From: G963665185 sp049723905
GTDB lineage: Bacteria > Desulfobacterota > Desulfovibrionia > Desulfovibrionales > Desulfovibrionaceae
Direction: 5' to 3'
Length of the DNA stretch: 64,000 nt
NCBI RefSeq assembly: GCF_049723905.1
Contig: NZ_JBJKFD010000001.1
Coordinates: 1,364,001-1,428,000 of the forward strand
Shown: piece by piece, positions 8,985-17,773 of the stretch
Layout: each line of letters opens with the position of its first letter
Numbering within the stretch: position 1 is the stretch's first letter
Program-made: the position numbers and the translations under genes
The notes under the pieces: generated by a model
What the model saw: only the letters and a program-made list of their open reading frames with translations
Told to the model about the DNA's origin: nothing
Database searches by the model: none

Positions 8985-9038
8985 CGGTGGTGCGCCTTCC
9001 AAGCTGCAAACCACGAGGAGACACCCGGCGCACCACCG
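8985..9038. repeat. 12-bp perfect inverted repeat between kinase and TauE cassette
   Basis: CGGTGGTGCGCC at 8985-8996 is matched by its exact complement GGCGCACCACCG at 9027-9038, with a 30-base loop. No T-tract follows on the minus strand. It sits between the end of the TauE cassette and the start of the kinase gene, so it could be a factor-dependent terminator or a processing hairpin. An AT-rich TATAAT-like stretch lies at 9064-9074. Confidence 0.55.
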
Positions 9039-9096
9039 GAGGGAGGGCAGATACAACACATAAAAATTATATAATGGGCCGCTATGTAAAACGGAC

Positions 9097-9426
9097 CTAC
9101 TTCTCACCATTGTCCGCAGGAATGTCGGGAAGGCTCATTATCTTCAAAGCCTTTATCCTTGTCCCATCTATTTCATAAGCCACTCGCACCAGGCTGCCTG
9201 CGCGCACGGCAGAATCCATGCTCGCACCTTTTATGGACATCTCCAAAATGCGTCCCGTGGGCACCCCGTAAGGATGTTGGCGGGTAAAACGCGTATCGTA
9301 AATTTCCACAGTCATCTTATACGCGTCATTTTCCATGGAAATGCAGCGGCCCTGAATGATGTCGGCGGCAGCAACATACCCAGCAAGCAAGCAAAAGACG
9401 AACACGGCACAAATAAAGGTACGCAT
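9097..9426 (-). CDS. Small exported protein of unknown function
   Basis: The 109-residue protein begins with a clear signal peptide (hydrophobic residues 3-19, cleavage likely after the AAA near 20), followed by about 88 residues predicted to be mostly beta strand. No cysteine pair or lipobox is seen in the mature part. The ATG follows the tauE stop codon with no gap (TGAATG), and the ribosome binding site GAGGAGG lies in the end of tauE, so translation is probably coupled. It is likely a periplasmic partner of the TauE exporter, but the family is not recognised. Confidence 0.7.
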   Translation of the reverse strand: MRTFICAVFVFCLLAGYVAAADIIQGRCISMENDAYKMTVEIYDTRFTRQHPYGVPTGRILEMSIKGASMDSAVRAGSLVRVAYEIDGTRIKALKIMSLPDIPADNGEK

Positions 9427-10482
9427 TCAAACCTCCTCGTCAGTTGCTTTTGGTTGCCCCTGCGCATCGGGCCCACCGGCAGGGAAACCTTCCTGCACAT
9501 ATGCTTCCTTCCGCGCACCGCGTACGAGGGCGCAGACGATATATACGGCGAGTCCGCCCGTGGAAAGGAAAACCAGGCTGACGGCTGTAAGGGACATGCC
9601 AAAATGGGCCAGCAGCACCGAACACAGCAGGCTCAGCACGCTCAGGCCGAAAACCCTGCGAATGCCGTAGCCACGTACATATTTGGTCGCCACGGCACCT
9701 ATCTGTGCACCCACGGCCGCACCGGAAAGCAGAAAGAAGACTCCGGCAAGTTCGATGCGCCCTTTGGCCGTATAGCTGAAGGTTGCGTACAGACTGGTAA
9801 CCAGCACGCAAAAAAGATCCGTTCCCACCGCCACATGTGTGGCGCACCCGAAAAGATACAGCAGCACGGGAAGCCTGAGGATACCGCCGCCGATGCCGAG
9901 CAGTCCGGAAAGATACCCTGTGGCCAGCCCTGCACAAACAGGCACCCATACGCTGCAGAACATTTCCGCACGATGAAAGCGGGCCATTGGCACCAGATGC
10001 ACCTTGTAGACAAGGCCTCTTAAAGAAATTCCATTGCGCAGGGAAAAAAACCGTTGCCGGTCCCAGAAAACAACCAGGGTGATCAAAGCAAGAATACCGA
10101 TATACAAGGCATGCAGAACACTTTCCACGATCCCGGCGCGTTCCAGCGTCATTACGGTCTGGGCCCCAAGCTCTATGCCGGGCAGGGAACCGATCAGCAA
10201 AAACGTGGCCAGCTTGGCGTCCACATTGCCGAAACGGGCATGGCGAACCGAAGAGATGATGGACTTGCCCGCAATATGGGCCATATCCGTGCCAATGGCA
10301 AAAGGCATGGGGAACCCGAGAATATTCAGACCGGGGGTAATCATCCACGCCCCCCCTATTCCGAGAAACCCACCGATGATACCTACGGCAAACCCCAGTA
10401 CCACCAGTCCGGGCCAAAAGACCTCGACACCGGTTATGGGCATGTACCACAGGAGCCAGTCACCGCTGAAAAGAGTTTGCAT
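9427..10482 (-). CDS. TauE/SafE-family sulfite/organosulfonate exporter
   Basis: The 351-residue protein has about eight to nine membrane segments in two halves, each with the family's Gly-rich signature: VGIIGGFLGIGGAW near the N-terminus and GYLSGLLGIGGGILR in the second half. TauE/SafE proteins export sulfite, sulfoacetate or related anions, or act as thiosulfate or other anion channels; the substrate here is not shown by sequence. The middle gene of a three-gene minus-strand cassette: a small membrane protein 13 bases upstream and an exported protein directly abutting downstream. In a sulfur-metabolising anaerobe, sulfite handling is a plausible role. Confidence 0.85.
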   Translation of the reverse strand: MQTLFSGDWLLWYMPITGVEVFWPGLVVLGFAVGIIGGFLGIGGAWMITPGLNILGFPMPFAIGTDMAHIAGKSIISSVRHARFGNVDAKLATFLLIGSLPGIELGAQTVMTLERAGIVESVLHALYIGILALITLVVFWDRQRFFSLRNGISLRGLVYKVHLVPMARFHRAEMFCSVWVPVCAGLATGYLSGLLGIGGGILRLPVLLYLFGCATHVAVGTDLFCVLVTSLYATFSYTAKGRIELAGVFFLLSGAAVGAQIGAVATKYVRGYGIRRVFGLSVLSLLCSVLLAHFGMSLTAVSLVFLSTGGLAVYIVCALVRGARKEAYVQEGFPAGGPDAQGQPKATDEEV

Positions 10483-10495
10483 GGGACAGGCCCCG

Positions 10496-10789
10496 TTACT
10501 CCACGGTCACACTGTTTTGCAGGTCCAGTCCCATCCACTGCAGCAGCCGGTCCGACAAGCATCCCAGCACACTTCCCCAAACCGAGGCCAGGACAATTAC
10601 CCACAAGCCGAAAAGATGGATGTTCGTATTGTACAGATGGGCCAGATACCGAAGCAATGCCCACTCTATTCTCCGTGTGTCGGCAACGAATACCAACGTT
10701 GAACCGTCCACTGGAGCCGCATGAAGACAGGCAGGAACACAGATCCATACAAAAGCTGTTAAAACGGATAAGAATATATAGTTCCTCAC
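10496..10789 (-). CDS. Small membrane protein preceding tauE
   Basis: From the GTG at 10789, preceded by CGGAGGAGAC, the product is 97 residues: a signal-peptide-like segment (residues 4-24), a short periplasmic part, and one further transmembrane helix (about 57-75). A longer frame from 10852 lacks a ribosome binding site and would spoil the signal peptide, so the GTG is preferred. It ends 13 bases before tauE, suggesting co-transcription and a function linked to the exporter. No family recognised. Confidence 0.65.
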   Translation of the reverse strand: MRNYIFLSVLTAFVWICVPACLHAAPVDGSTLVFVADTRRIEWALLRYLAHLYNTNIHLFGLWVIVLASVWGSVLGCLSDRLLQWMGLDLQNSVTVE

Positions 10790-10822
10790 GGTCTCCTCCG
10801 ACTTTTTTGCGCACCTCACCTG

Positions 10823-10841
10823 TCTCGCAAAACTTGCGAGA
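10823..10841. promoter_or_regulatory. Perfect 8-bp-arm palindrome in a divergent promoter region
   Basis: TCTCGCAAAACTTGCGAGA has arms of eight bases and a three-base centre. It lies between the start of the TauE cassette (10789, minus) and the AAA+ regulator gene (11012, plus), where an operator would be expected. The TCGC...GCGA half-sites resemble the repeated TCGCGCAA words at 13821-13837 downstream of the same regulator gene, so both could be its binding sites; this is inference. No terminator-like T-run follows. Confidence 0.5.
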
Positions 10842-11011
10842 AAAAATTGCACAAAAGAAGAAAAGCAAGCCGTGTGCCACTTCTCACCGATTGACTCAAT
10901 GCCCCGTAAATGCTTAATAAGGATCCAGGCAATTCATACACAGACATCACCTGGTAACGCGCAATATCTAGCAACATTCGCTAGTTGTGCTTCTTTGCTG
11001 GAGGGTTGTTC

Positions 11012-13750
11012 ATGGTTTCTGCACCTAAGACCCGTGCTGCACGCTTCCCGTTCGGTCCGCTTACAACGTTCCGAAATTACAGCATGACAACCAAGCTGAT
11101 GATCACTCTCATTCCTTGTGTCGTGGTCATCCTCATGACCACCGGAATCATAAACTACAAGCTCTCACACAACTTCATCGATATCGCTTTGGAGCGCACG
11201 GTCATTTTGCGCAACCTGGCCCTGACGAACGAGGTGGAAAACTACCTTGAACGCTGCAAACAGGACCTCCTGTTCATGGCCGCGCTCTCTCCCGGGGAAC
11301 CGCTGACGGCGGAAGACATGCGCGCCTTTCTGCTGCGCACACGGCAGAGCGGGGGCAACGAATATTGCGAATTCGCCTATATTTCGCCCGACAGCGGGAA
11401 CCATATTTTTTTGGTGGCCAAAGACGGCATTATACAACAGGTGGGCCCGAAAGACATGGGAGCAATCCACCCCAACCCCCTGCTGTTCATCCAGGGGCTG
11501 CCCGCCATGAAGCCCGGCGAAGTGCTGCCCTCTTCCATTTTGCAGGTGGAGTACCCCTTCCCGACAGAAAACAATATCAACAACCGCATTTCTTCACAGG
11601 TAATCCGCTTCATAACCCCGTACACCATGCCCGGCTCCAAACATCCGGGGTACCTCATTCTTGCCATAAGCGTGGTCCATATCCGCGACCTGCTCTCGTT
11701 GCACAATTCACCCCAGTCGCCGGTTTGGGCCCATCCCCGCAGCAATGAAGTCCGGTACTATTATATGGTGGACACGGAAGGGTGGATTCTCTTTCAAAGC
11801 GAAGAAGTAAACCAAAAGGGCAAGGAACTGACCACCTATCAGGCACGTTCCGGGTATGACGGCACATTGGGCAAGCCGGGGTTGCCGAGCGCGTTTCGGC
11901 CCAACAGCATCTACAAGCCGTTCTGGAACATGATTGATGAAATCAAGTCCCGCCAGAGCGGTCTGGAAAAAGTGAGAGACGAGCCGCAGGTGTCTCGCAA
12001 AGCCAAGGATTACTATTTTGCCTATGCTCCGGTCACCTTCACACCGGGTAAGAACGACAAGCCCATTGTACTGGGCGGCCTCTGCTTTGTGGACCGAAGC
12101 CAGCTCAACGTTTCGGCCGGGTATCGCTTTCTGGACGTCATGTTCATCATCACCCTGGTAGCCACCATTTTGTTGTCCCTGCTGATCTTCGGCGTAAGCC
12201 GCGTCATCACGGGACCGCTGCTCAAATTATCCAAAGCCGTAACGACCATCCGTTCCACAGGCCGGCTTGAACCCATTGACCAGCCAGACCGGGGCTTTGA
12301 GATGAGCCTGCTGAAAAACGCCATCAATGCCATGATTACCACGGTCAAAAAGCAGCTGGAGGAAATCCGCCTGAAGGACGAAACCATCCTCAATGTGAAC
12401 CTTCAGGAAAAAGCACCGCTGGAAGAGGAAATGCTGGCCCTGGCCGACGACCTTTCCATGAGTCTGATCCCGGAAATCATGGGGGTGGGTCCGAAAATCA
12501 GCAGCCTCAAATCCGATATTCTCAAGGCCGCGCAGGTGGATGTGGACGTGCTCGTCATGGGCGAAACCGGCACGGGCAAGCAGCTCACCGCCGATGCCAT
12601 CCACAACCATTCCAAGCGCGCCAGCAGGCCGTTCATTTCCATAAATTGCGGCGCACTGGACGAAAATCTGCTGCTGGACGCCTTGTTCGGCCACATCAAG
12701 GGAGCCTTTACCGAAGCCCGCACAGACCGCAAGGGCGCTTTTGCCGAAGCCCACGGCGGCACGCTCTTTCTGGACGAGATTCAATCCGCCTCGCCCAAGG
12801 TCCAGCAGGCCTTGCTGCGGGCCATATCCATCCGTAAAATCAAGCCCTTGGGCAGCGACAAGGAAGTCGACGTCAACGTGCGGCTCATTGCCGCCACAAA
12901 CGCCGACCTCAAGGAACTGATAGACCAGGGCGAGTTCCGGGAAGACCTGTATTTCCGGCTCAAGGTCGTTACGATACAGACACCGCCCCTGCGAGAACAC
13001 AAGGAGAGCATACCCATCCTGAGCATGCACTTTCTGCGGCAGGCCGAACCGCTGGTAAACAAAAAAGACCTCGGATTGAGCAAGGGCGCTCTGGAAAAGC
13101 TCAAGCTCTATGCTTGGCCGGGAAATATTCGGGAATTGCTCAATACCATAACACGTGCCGTGGTTATGACAGAAAACGATATCATCCAGGCCAGTGAAAT
13201 CCGTCTGGAAGGCGAAGGAACGTCATCCTCCCCACTGGAAATGACGCCCACCTTTCGTCCGGTTTCCTCTGAGAGCACGAAAACCCCAGATGAAATAGAT
13301 TCTGCTTCGCTTGAGGACGAGCCTCCCTTTGTGCAGAAATCCAGTGAAGCTGAAGAGATGTCCCAGGAAATGGAATCTGCTTCCGGAGCAGTGCGCAGAG
13401 CGCGCGACCCTCAGCGGGTCGACTTCCCTGCAGCATCCGATCACGCAACGGAAAGGGGCAGGCACGGCAGGGAAAATACCTCTCCGCCGGTACATGACGC
13501 GGCATCCTCGGAGAAAAACGTCTCTTCCCCAAGGAGCGGTCCGGTAAAGCTGAGCCCGAGACAGCAAAAAGCCTATGCGGAAATCTTGCGCCGGGGCGAA
13601 GTAACCCGGGGACAATACCAAAAAGCCGTGGGCGGCAACATATCGTCCCGCACTGCAATCTATGATTTGCAGGATATGGTCCAAAAGGGACTTCTGGAAA
13701 AAACCGGGCAGGGTCCGGCAACTAAATACATTTTAATCAAACGCCTATAG
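11012..13750 (+). CDS. Membrane-bound sigma-54-type AAA+ regulator with winged-helix C-terminus
   Basis: From the ATG at 11012 (GGAGGG before it) the product is 912 residues: N-terminal transmembrane segment, periplasmic sensor of roughly 300 residues, second transmembrane helix (~370-390), HAMP-like linker, and a sigma-54-interaction AAA+ domain with Walker A GETGTGK (517-523) and Walker B GGTLFLDE. The sigma-54 contact loop reads GAFTEA (564-569) rather than GAFTGA. After a low-complexity linker rich in Ser, Glu and Pro, the C-terminus looks like a winged helix (GNISSRTAIYDLQDMVQKG), not the usual Fis-type HTH. It probably senses an extracytoplasmic signal and regulates the HD-GYP/receptor operon downstream. 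Whether it activates sigma-54 is uncertain. Confidence 0.85.
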   Translation: MVSAPKTRAARFPFGPLTTFRNYSMTTKLMITLIPCVVVILMTTGIINYKLSHNFIDIALERTVILRNLALTNEVENYLERCKQDLLFMAALSPGEPLTAEDMRAFLLRTRQSGGNEYCEFAYISPDSGNHIFLVAKDGIIQQVGPKDMGAIHPNPLLFIQGLPAMKPGEVLPSSILQVEYPFPTENNINNRISSQVIRFITPYTMPGSKHPGYLILAISVVHIRDLLSLHNSPQSPVWAHPRSNEVRYYYMVDTEGWILFQSEEVNQKGKELTTYQARSGYDGTLGKPGLPSAFRPNSIYKPFWNMIDEIKSRQSGLEKVRDEPQVSRKAKDYYFAYAPVTFTPGKNDKPIVLGGLCFVDRSQLNVSAGYRFLDVMFIITLVATILLSLLIFGVSRVITGPLLKLSKAVTTIRSTGRLEPIDQPDRGFEMSLLKNAINAMITTVKKQLEEIRLKDETILNVNLQEKAPLEEEMLALADDLSMSLIPEIMGVGPKISSLKSDILKAAQVDVDVLVMGETGTGKQLTADAIHNHSKRASRPFISINCGALDENLLLDALFGHIKGAFTEARTDRKGAFAEAHGGTLFLDEIQSASPKVQQALLRAISIRKIKPLGSDKEVDVNVRLIAATNADLKELIDQGEFREDLYFRLKVVTIQTPPLREHKESIPILSMHFLRQAEPLVNKKDLGLSKGALEKLKLYAWPGNIRELLNTITRAVVMTENDIIQASEIRLEGEGTSSSPLEMTPTFRPVSSESTKTPDEIDSASLEDEPPFVQKSSEAEEMSQEMESASGAVRRARDPQRVDFPAASDHATERGRHGRENTSPPVHDAASSEKNVSSPRSGPVKLSPRQQKAYAEILRRGEVTRGQYQKAVGGNISSRTAIYDLQDMVQKGLLEKTGQGPATKYILIKRL

Positions 13751-13772
13751 CAGAAGAAACAAAATGCTTCCC

Positions 13773-13808
13773 AAAGAGCACCTCTTTTTTACGAGGTGCT
13801 CTTTTTTT
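13773..13808 (+). terminator. Rho-independent terminator after the AAA+ regulator
   Basis: AAAGAGCACCTC and its complement GAGGTGCTCTTT form a 12-bp stem around a short loop, followed by a T-run. It starts 23 bases after the stop codon and separates the regulator from the HD-GYP operon. Confidence 0.9.
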
Positions 13809-13820
13809 GCGCATTCACTA

Positions 13821-13837
13821 TCGCGCAAATCGCGCAA
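13821..13837. promoter_or_regulatory. Direct repeat TCGCGCAA upstream of a sigma-54-like promoter
   Basis: TCGCGCAA occurs at 13821-13828 and again at 13830-13837. The pair ends about 60 bases upstream of a sigma-54 promoter match, a normal position for an upstream activator site. The adjacent AAA+ regulator is the natural candidate to bind here, but no binding is shown. Confidence 0.45.
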
Positions 13838-13898
13838 TAAAAACCAATATCCTTTTGCACTCGTTGAATAAACCGCCCCCCTCTTTTCCTCCCTTTGC

Positions 13899-13915
13899 TT
13901 GGCATGCCGATTGCT
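13899..13915 (+). promoter_or_regulatory. Sigma-54 (-24/-12) promoter match for the HD-GYP/receptor operon
   Basis: TTGGCATGCCGATTGCT fits the sigma-54 consensus (YTGGCACGRNNNTTGCW) with exact GG and GC spacing; only the C after TTGGCA is T. It lies 97 bases upstream of the HD-GYP start, in a gap whose upstream neighbour encodes a sigma-54-type regulator. This makes it one of the best promoter matches in the window. Confidence 0.75.
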
Positions 13916-14011
13916 TTGTTTTTCGATATTCACCGTACAATAGATAGTCCTTTTTCCGGTTTAGACCGGGCGGACACAAGGCATACCCACTAACCAAAGT
14001 AGAGGTATTTC

Positions 14012-15346
14012 ATGGAAGGATACCGGGCTGTTTTCGAGCATCTTCCCCAGCCCGCTTTTCTGATGGATGCCGGTTACAATGTCTTGGAAGCCAACTATCT
14101 TGCCGAGGAATTGTTTCCCGCAGAAAACGGGGAGAAGTGTATCTCGCGCGGACAGCTGATGTACTGGCTTGCCGATGAAATCGAAGATTTTTTCGAATCC
14201 GGAAACGCCACCCGCATGATCGAAAAGTCCTTGGACAATACATTTTGCGAAATACGCCACTACCGTATCCGTTTTTCACGCTTTGAGCTGTACGGAAAGA
14301 GTGTAGTGGCGGTCCTGCTTTCCGACACAACGGAAAGAGTAAAGGCCTTGAGCGAGGTTCAGCGCCTTGCCGCCATAGTGGAGTCCTGTGAAGACGCCAT
14401 CATCAGCTTTTCCCCACGAAGACACATACTCACCGCCAACAAGGGCGCGGAGCAGATCTACGGCTACGGCCGCAACAGCCTCCTCGGCACGCATGTGGAT
14501 ATCCTGATTCCGGAAGCGCTGAAGGCGGAGCACGACAGAATTGTTCAAAATATTTTCAGGGGACAGTCACTCCATAGACATGAAACCCTGCGTCGCCATC
14601 GCGATGGCAGGCTCTTTCCTGTCTCGATTACATACTCGCCTCTTATCACCGAGCAGGAGATTACCGGTATCTCCGCTATTTCCCGGGACATATCCCAACG
14701 CAAAGATGCGGAAAACGCCCTCAAAGACAGTTTTCTGCGACTCAACGAGCTGCTTGACGAGACAGTCCGCGCACTTTCGCTGACACTGGAATTTCGCGAT
14801 GTGTATACGGCGGGACACCAACACAATGTTGCGCGTCTGGCATCGCTCATAGCGGAAAACATGGGCATGGACCCGGAACGGATGAAGGGATTGCGTATTG
14901 CCGCCATGCTGCACGATATCGGCAAGATATGCATTCCCATGGCCATTCTTGCCAAGCCATCCCAACTTTCCACGGCGGAAATGGACATCATACGCGCCCA
15001 TCCCACGTCAGGCAGGGATATTTTGCAGCACATCCCCTTTCCCTGGCCTGTCGGGCAAATCATTCATCAGCATCACGAACGGCTCGACGGAAGCGGCTAC
15101 CCGAATGGACACGCGGGCAGCGAGATATTGGACGAAGCGCGAATCCTGGCAGTGGCCGATGTGGTCGATGCCATGGTTTCGCACCGGCCTTACAGGCCGG
15201 CCCTGGGCCTTGGTCCGGCACTTGAGGAGGTGTCTGGGCGCAAGGGTGTATTGTACGATGCGGACATCATCGACTGCCTCACGGAGTTGATCCGGAATGA
15301 ACGCATAGTACCTCAACGCGACGGGGGAGGTATACAATGTCGGTAA
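14012..15346 (+). CDS. PAS-PAS-HD-GYP cyclic-di-GMP phosphodiesterase
   Basis: The 444-residue cytoplasmic protein has two PAS domains (roughly residues 5-110 and 120-235; the second carries the ISRDISQRKDAE linker) and a C-terminal HD-GYP domain (about 250-440). The metal and catalytic motifs are intact: MLHDIGK near 299, the downstream His residues, and HHERLDGSGYP with the GYP signature near 353-363. It should hydrolyse c-di-GMP, controlled by a PAS-bound ligand or redox signal. A sigma-54 promoter match lies upstream. The 3' end overlaps the chemoreceptor gene by ten bases, so the two are translationally coupled and probably serve one motility decision. Confidence 0.9.
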   Translation: MEGYRAVFEHLPQPAFLMDAGYNVLEANYLAEELFPAENGEKCISRGQLMYWLADEIEDFFESGNATRMIEKSLDNTFCEIRHYRIRFSRFELYGKSVVAVLLSDTTERVKALSEVQRLAAIVESCEDAIISFSPRRHILTANKGAEQIYGYGRNSLLGTHVDILIPEALKAEHDRIVQNIFRGQSLHRHETLRRHRDGRLFPVSITYSPLITEQEITGISAISRDISQRKDAENALKDSFLRLNELLDETVRALSLTLEFRDVYTAGHQHNVARLASLIAENMGMDPERMKGLRIAAMLHDIGKICIPMAILAKPSQLSTAEMDIIRAHPTSGRDILQHIPFPWPVGQIIHQHHERLDGSGYPNGHAGSEILDEARILAVADVVDAMVSHRPYRPALGLGPALEEVSGRKGVLYDADIIDCLTELIRNERIVPQRDGGGIQCR

Positions 15347-17379
15347 GGAACAAGTTGCTATTGCTCCTAGTGGTTGCAGTTCTTGGTTTTGGACTGGTTT
15401 TTACTATTACAAAGATCGGCAAGGTCACATCACAACGCATGCTCACACTGCAGACGCTGGCAGTGGACGGGTATCTGGAGGCACTGCAAAGCCGCCGCCA
15501 TGAAAAAAACTTTATTCTTCGGCACGACACCAGCTATGTGGACCGCGTAAAGAAGCTGGATGGCACCATCCGGGCCAAGCTGGAAGAAATCATCAGGCTG
15601 GACCCGGCCATGGAAAAGGAGTGTCGCAAGGCCATCAAGCTCTTGGAGGTGTATCAGACAAACTTTGCCAAGGCCGTGGACGCCCGTGTGCTCATCGGCC
15701 TTACGGAAAAGGACGGACTGCGCTGGCAGTTCATTCAGGCGGCCCGCGCCATGGAAAAGACCTTTACGGTTCTTTCCGACGACAAGGCCGTTGTCGCCCT
15801 GCTTCAACTTCGCCGCCAGGAAAAGAACTACCAGCTGCGAGGCACCGAGACCTATCTGAACCGCATGAGGAATAATCTGCAAGCGGTCCGGGACCTTGTG
15901 GACACCCGCGCTGAACTGGGCCAGCAGGAACGCGAGGCTCTGCAAAAGGCGCTGGACGAATATGCAAAGGCATTTTTCGCCTATGTGGACAATGAAATTC
16001 TGGCACAGAAGGCGGAAAGCGAACTCGTCATGTCCGCCCGCGCGCTGGAACCTGTCCTGACCCACCTGCGTAACTACTACCTGCAGGAACGGGAGCGGGT
16101 TTCCGACATGGTCGACCTGACTGTCATTGGAATCGAAGGTATTGCCGGTCTTACCATCGGCCTGCTCATCATCTGGATATTCATGTCCGTAACCAAGCCA
16201 CTGAAGGCTCTGCAACAGTATTCCAGCAAGATCGCCCAGGGCGAACTGGAAGCCAAGCCTCCTGTAGGAATCAAGGCAGAATTCGGCCAGCTGGAACAGG
16301 CCATGGTCCATATGGTCCAACAGATAAAGGCCATGCTGGATGAAGTCCGCGACAAGGAAGCCGAGGCAAAGGAACAGGCCCACCGCGCCGAAGAAGCCAT
16401 GCTTCAGGCGCAGGAGCAGGAATCCGAAGTAAAGAAGCTGTGGGAACGCATGGTCGATTCCGGAAAGCAGGTCGAGAACTTTTCCGACCGAGTTGCCGTG
16501 GCGGCCGAACAGCTTGCCGCCATGATATCCCAGGTAAAGGAAGGTTCCATGGTGCAGCACACCCGTATGGGCGAAACCGCCACCGCCATGGAACAGATGA
16601 ACGAAGCCGTGATGGAAGTTGCCCGGAACGCCGGACAGGCCTCGGAAAATGCACAGCAGGCCAAGGAAAAGGCGCTGCATGGTGCCGCGCTCGTCAACAA
16701 GGCCATCTCCTCCATCTCCACGGTAAACGAACATACTACCAGCATGCGCCAAGGTATGGAGGCTCTGGATACCCAGGTCAATTCCATCGGGCAGGTTATG
16801 GACGTCATCAGTGAAATCGCCGACCAGACCAACCTGCTGGCACTTAACGCGGCCATTGAAGCCGCACGCGCAGGCGATGCAGGCCGGGGATTTGCAGTGG
16901 TTGCCGACGAAGTGCGCAAGCTGGCGGAAAAGACCATGACTGCGACCAAGCAGGTGGAGCAGAACATCAATGCCATTCAGGACGCGGCCAAGCAAAACAT
17001 ACGCAACATGCAGTTTGCTTACGAAGCCGTAGAGGAAAGCACCGCACTGGCACAGGAATCCGGCAACGCGCAGGACGAAATCGTATCGCTGGTGGAACAA
17101 AACACTATGCAGGTGGAAGGCATTGCTTCGGCCTCGGAACAGCAATCCGCATCCAGCGAACAGATAAACCGCGCTGTGGACGAGGTAAGCAACATTGCCG
17201 AACAGGCAGCACAGGGCATGATGACATCGCACCAGGCGGTTTCCGCCTTGGTGAACCTGGCAGGCGAGCTACGCTCCATGGTTCACGGCATGCTGCGCAA
17301 CGATGCCGAGACAACAAACAAGCATGACGAAGCCACGCAGAAGGAGCCCCAGGAAAAGATCAGGCGCGCTGCTGCTTAA
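15337..17379 (+). CDS. Methyl-accepting chemotaxis protein with helical bimodular-type sensor
   Basis: The 680-residue receptor has transmembrane helices near residues 5-25 and 265-288, a periplasmic all-helical region of about 240 residues, a HAMP linker, and a cytoplasmic signalling domain with the conserved hairpin tip (IADQTNLLALNAAIEAARAG). The sensor carries two similar motifs, RRHEKNFILR and RRQEKNYQLR, the mark of the helical bimodular domain, which binds organic acids in known members. GGGGGAGG precedes the ATG inside the end of the HD-GYP gene. A terminator follows the stop. No C-terminal CheR-tethering pentapeptide is seen; the tail ends in Arg and Ala. Confidence 0.92.
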   Translation: MSVRNKLLLLLVVAVLGFGLVFTITKIGKVTSQRMLTLQTLAVDGYLEALQSRRHEKNFILRHDTSYVDRVKKLDGTIRAKLEEIIRLDPAMEKECRKAIKLLEVYQTNFAKAVDARVLIGLTEKDGLRWQFIQAARAMEKTFTVLSDDKAVVALLQLRRQEKNYQLRGTETYLNRMRNNLQAVRDLVDTRAELGQQEREALQKALDEYAKAFFAYVDNEILAQKAESELVMSARALEPVLTHLRNYYLQERERVSDMVDLTVIGIEGIAGLTIGLLIIWIFMSVTKPLKALQQYSSKIAQGELEAKPPVGIKAEFGQLEQAMVHMVQQIKAMLDEVRDKEAEAKEQAHRAEEAMLQAQEQESEVKKLWERMVDSGKQVENFSDRVAVAAEQLAAMISQVKEGSMVQHTRMGETATAMEQMNEAVMEVARNAGQASENAQQAKEKALHGAALVNKAISSISTVNEHTTSMRQGMEALDTQVNSIGQVMDVISEIADQTNLLALNAAIEAARAGDAGRGFAVVADEVRKLAEKTMTATKQVEQNINAIQDAAKQNIRNMQFAYEAVEESTALAQESGNAQDEIVSLVEQNTMQVEGIASASEQQSASSEQINRAVDEVSNIAEQAAQGMMTSHQAVSALVNLAGELRSMVHGMLRNDAETTNKHDEATQKEPQEKIRRAAA

Positions 17380-17403
17380 TTCTGGTAGATAAAAAAGCAC
17401 GAT

Positions 17404-17437
17404 CGCCCGGCTTCAGAAATGAGGTCGGGCGTTTTTT
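17404..17437 (+). terminator. Rho-independent terminator after chemoreceptor gene
   Basis: CGCCCG at 17404 pairs with CGGGCG at 17426-17431, extended by weaker pairs, and is followed by a run of six T. It lies 25 bases after the chemoreceptor stop codon. Confidence 0.85.
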
Positions 17438-17480
17438 GTGATGAAAGAAATGTGAAGACTGAAGCTAAATACAAAAGAAA

Positions 17481-17514
17481 AAGGGTTGGAAAGTTTTACA
17501 ACTTTCCAACCCTT
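17481..17514 (-). terminator. Rho-independent terminator for tRNA-Lys
   Basis: AAGGGTTGGAAAGT and ACTTTCCAACCCTT form a perfect 14-bp stem with a six-base loop. On the minus strand it is followed by a T-rich stretch, and it lies ten bases past the tRNA 3' end. Confidence 0.85.
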
Positions 17515-17523
17515 GCTTTCTTG

Positions 17524-17599
<76 letters not shown>

Positions 17600-17773
17600 G
17601 CTGCGCCTTTCGTCAGGCGCGGAAGAGTGTTTATGGGGATCGGGTTCATTTGTCAAGCAACAAAATTATTTTCTTCAATTTTTTTTTAATTTTCTTTTCA
17701 CTGGCCCATGCTACTATTGCACCACGGGGGACGAACAAGGCCCTAAAACTTAACATATACCTAACAAATACAA

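Noticed and set aside
15430..17232. 600-residue frame antisense to the chemoreceptor gene
   Set aside because: The sense frame has full receptor motifs. The antisense product is a His/Gly/Leu-rich artefact of codon bias.
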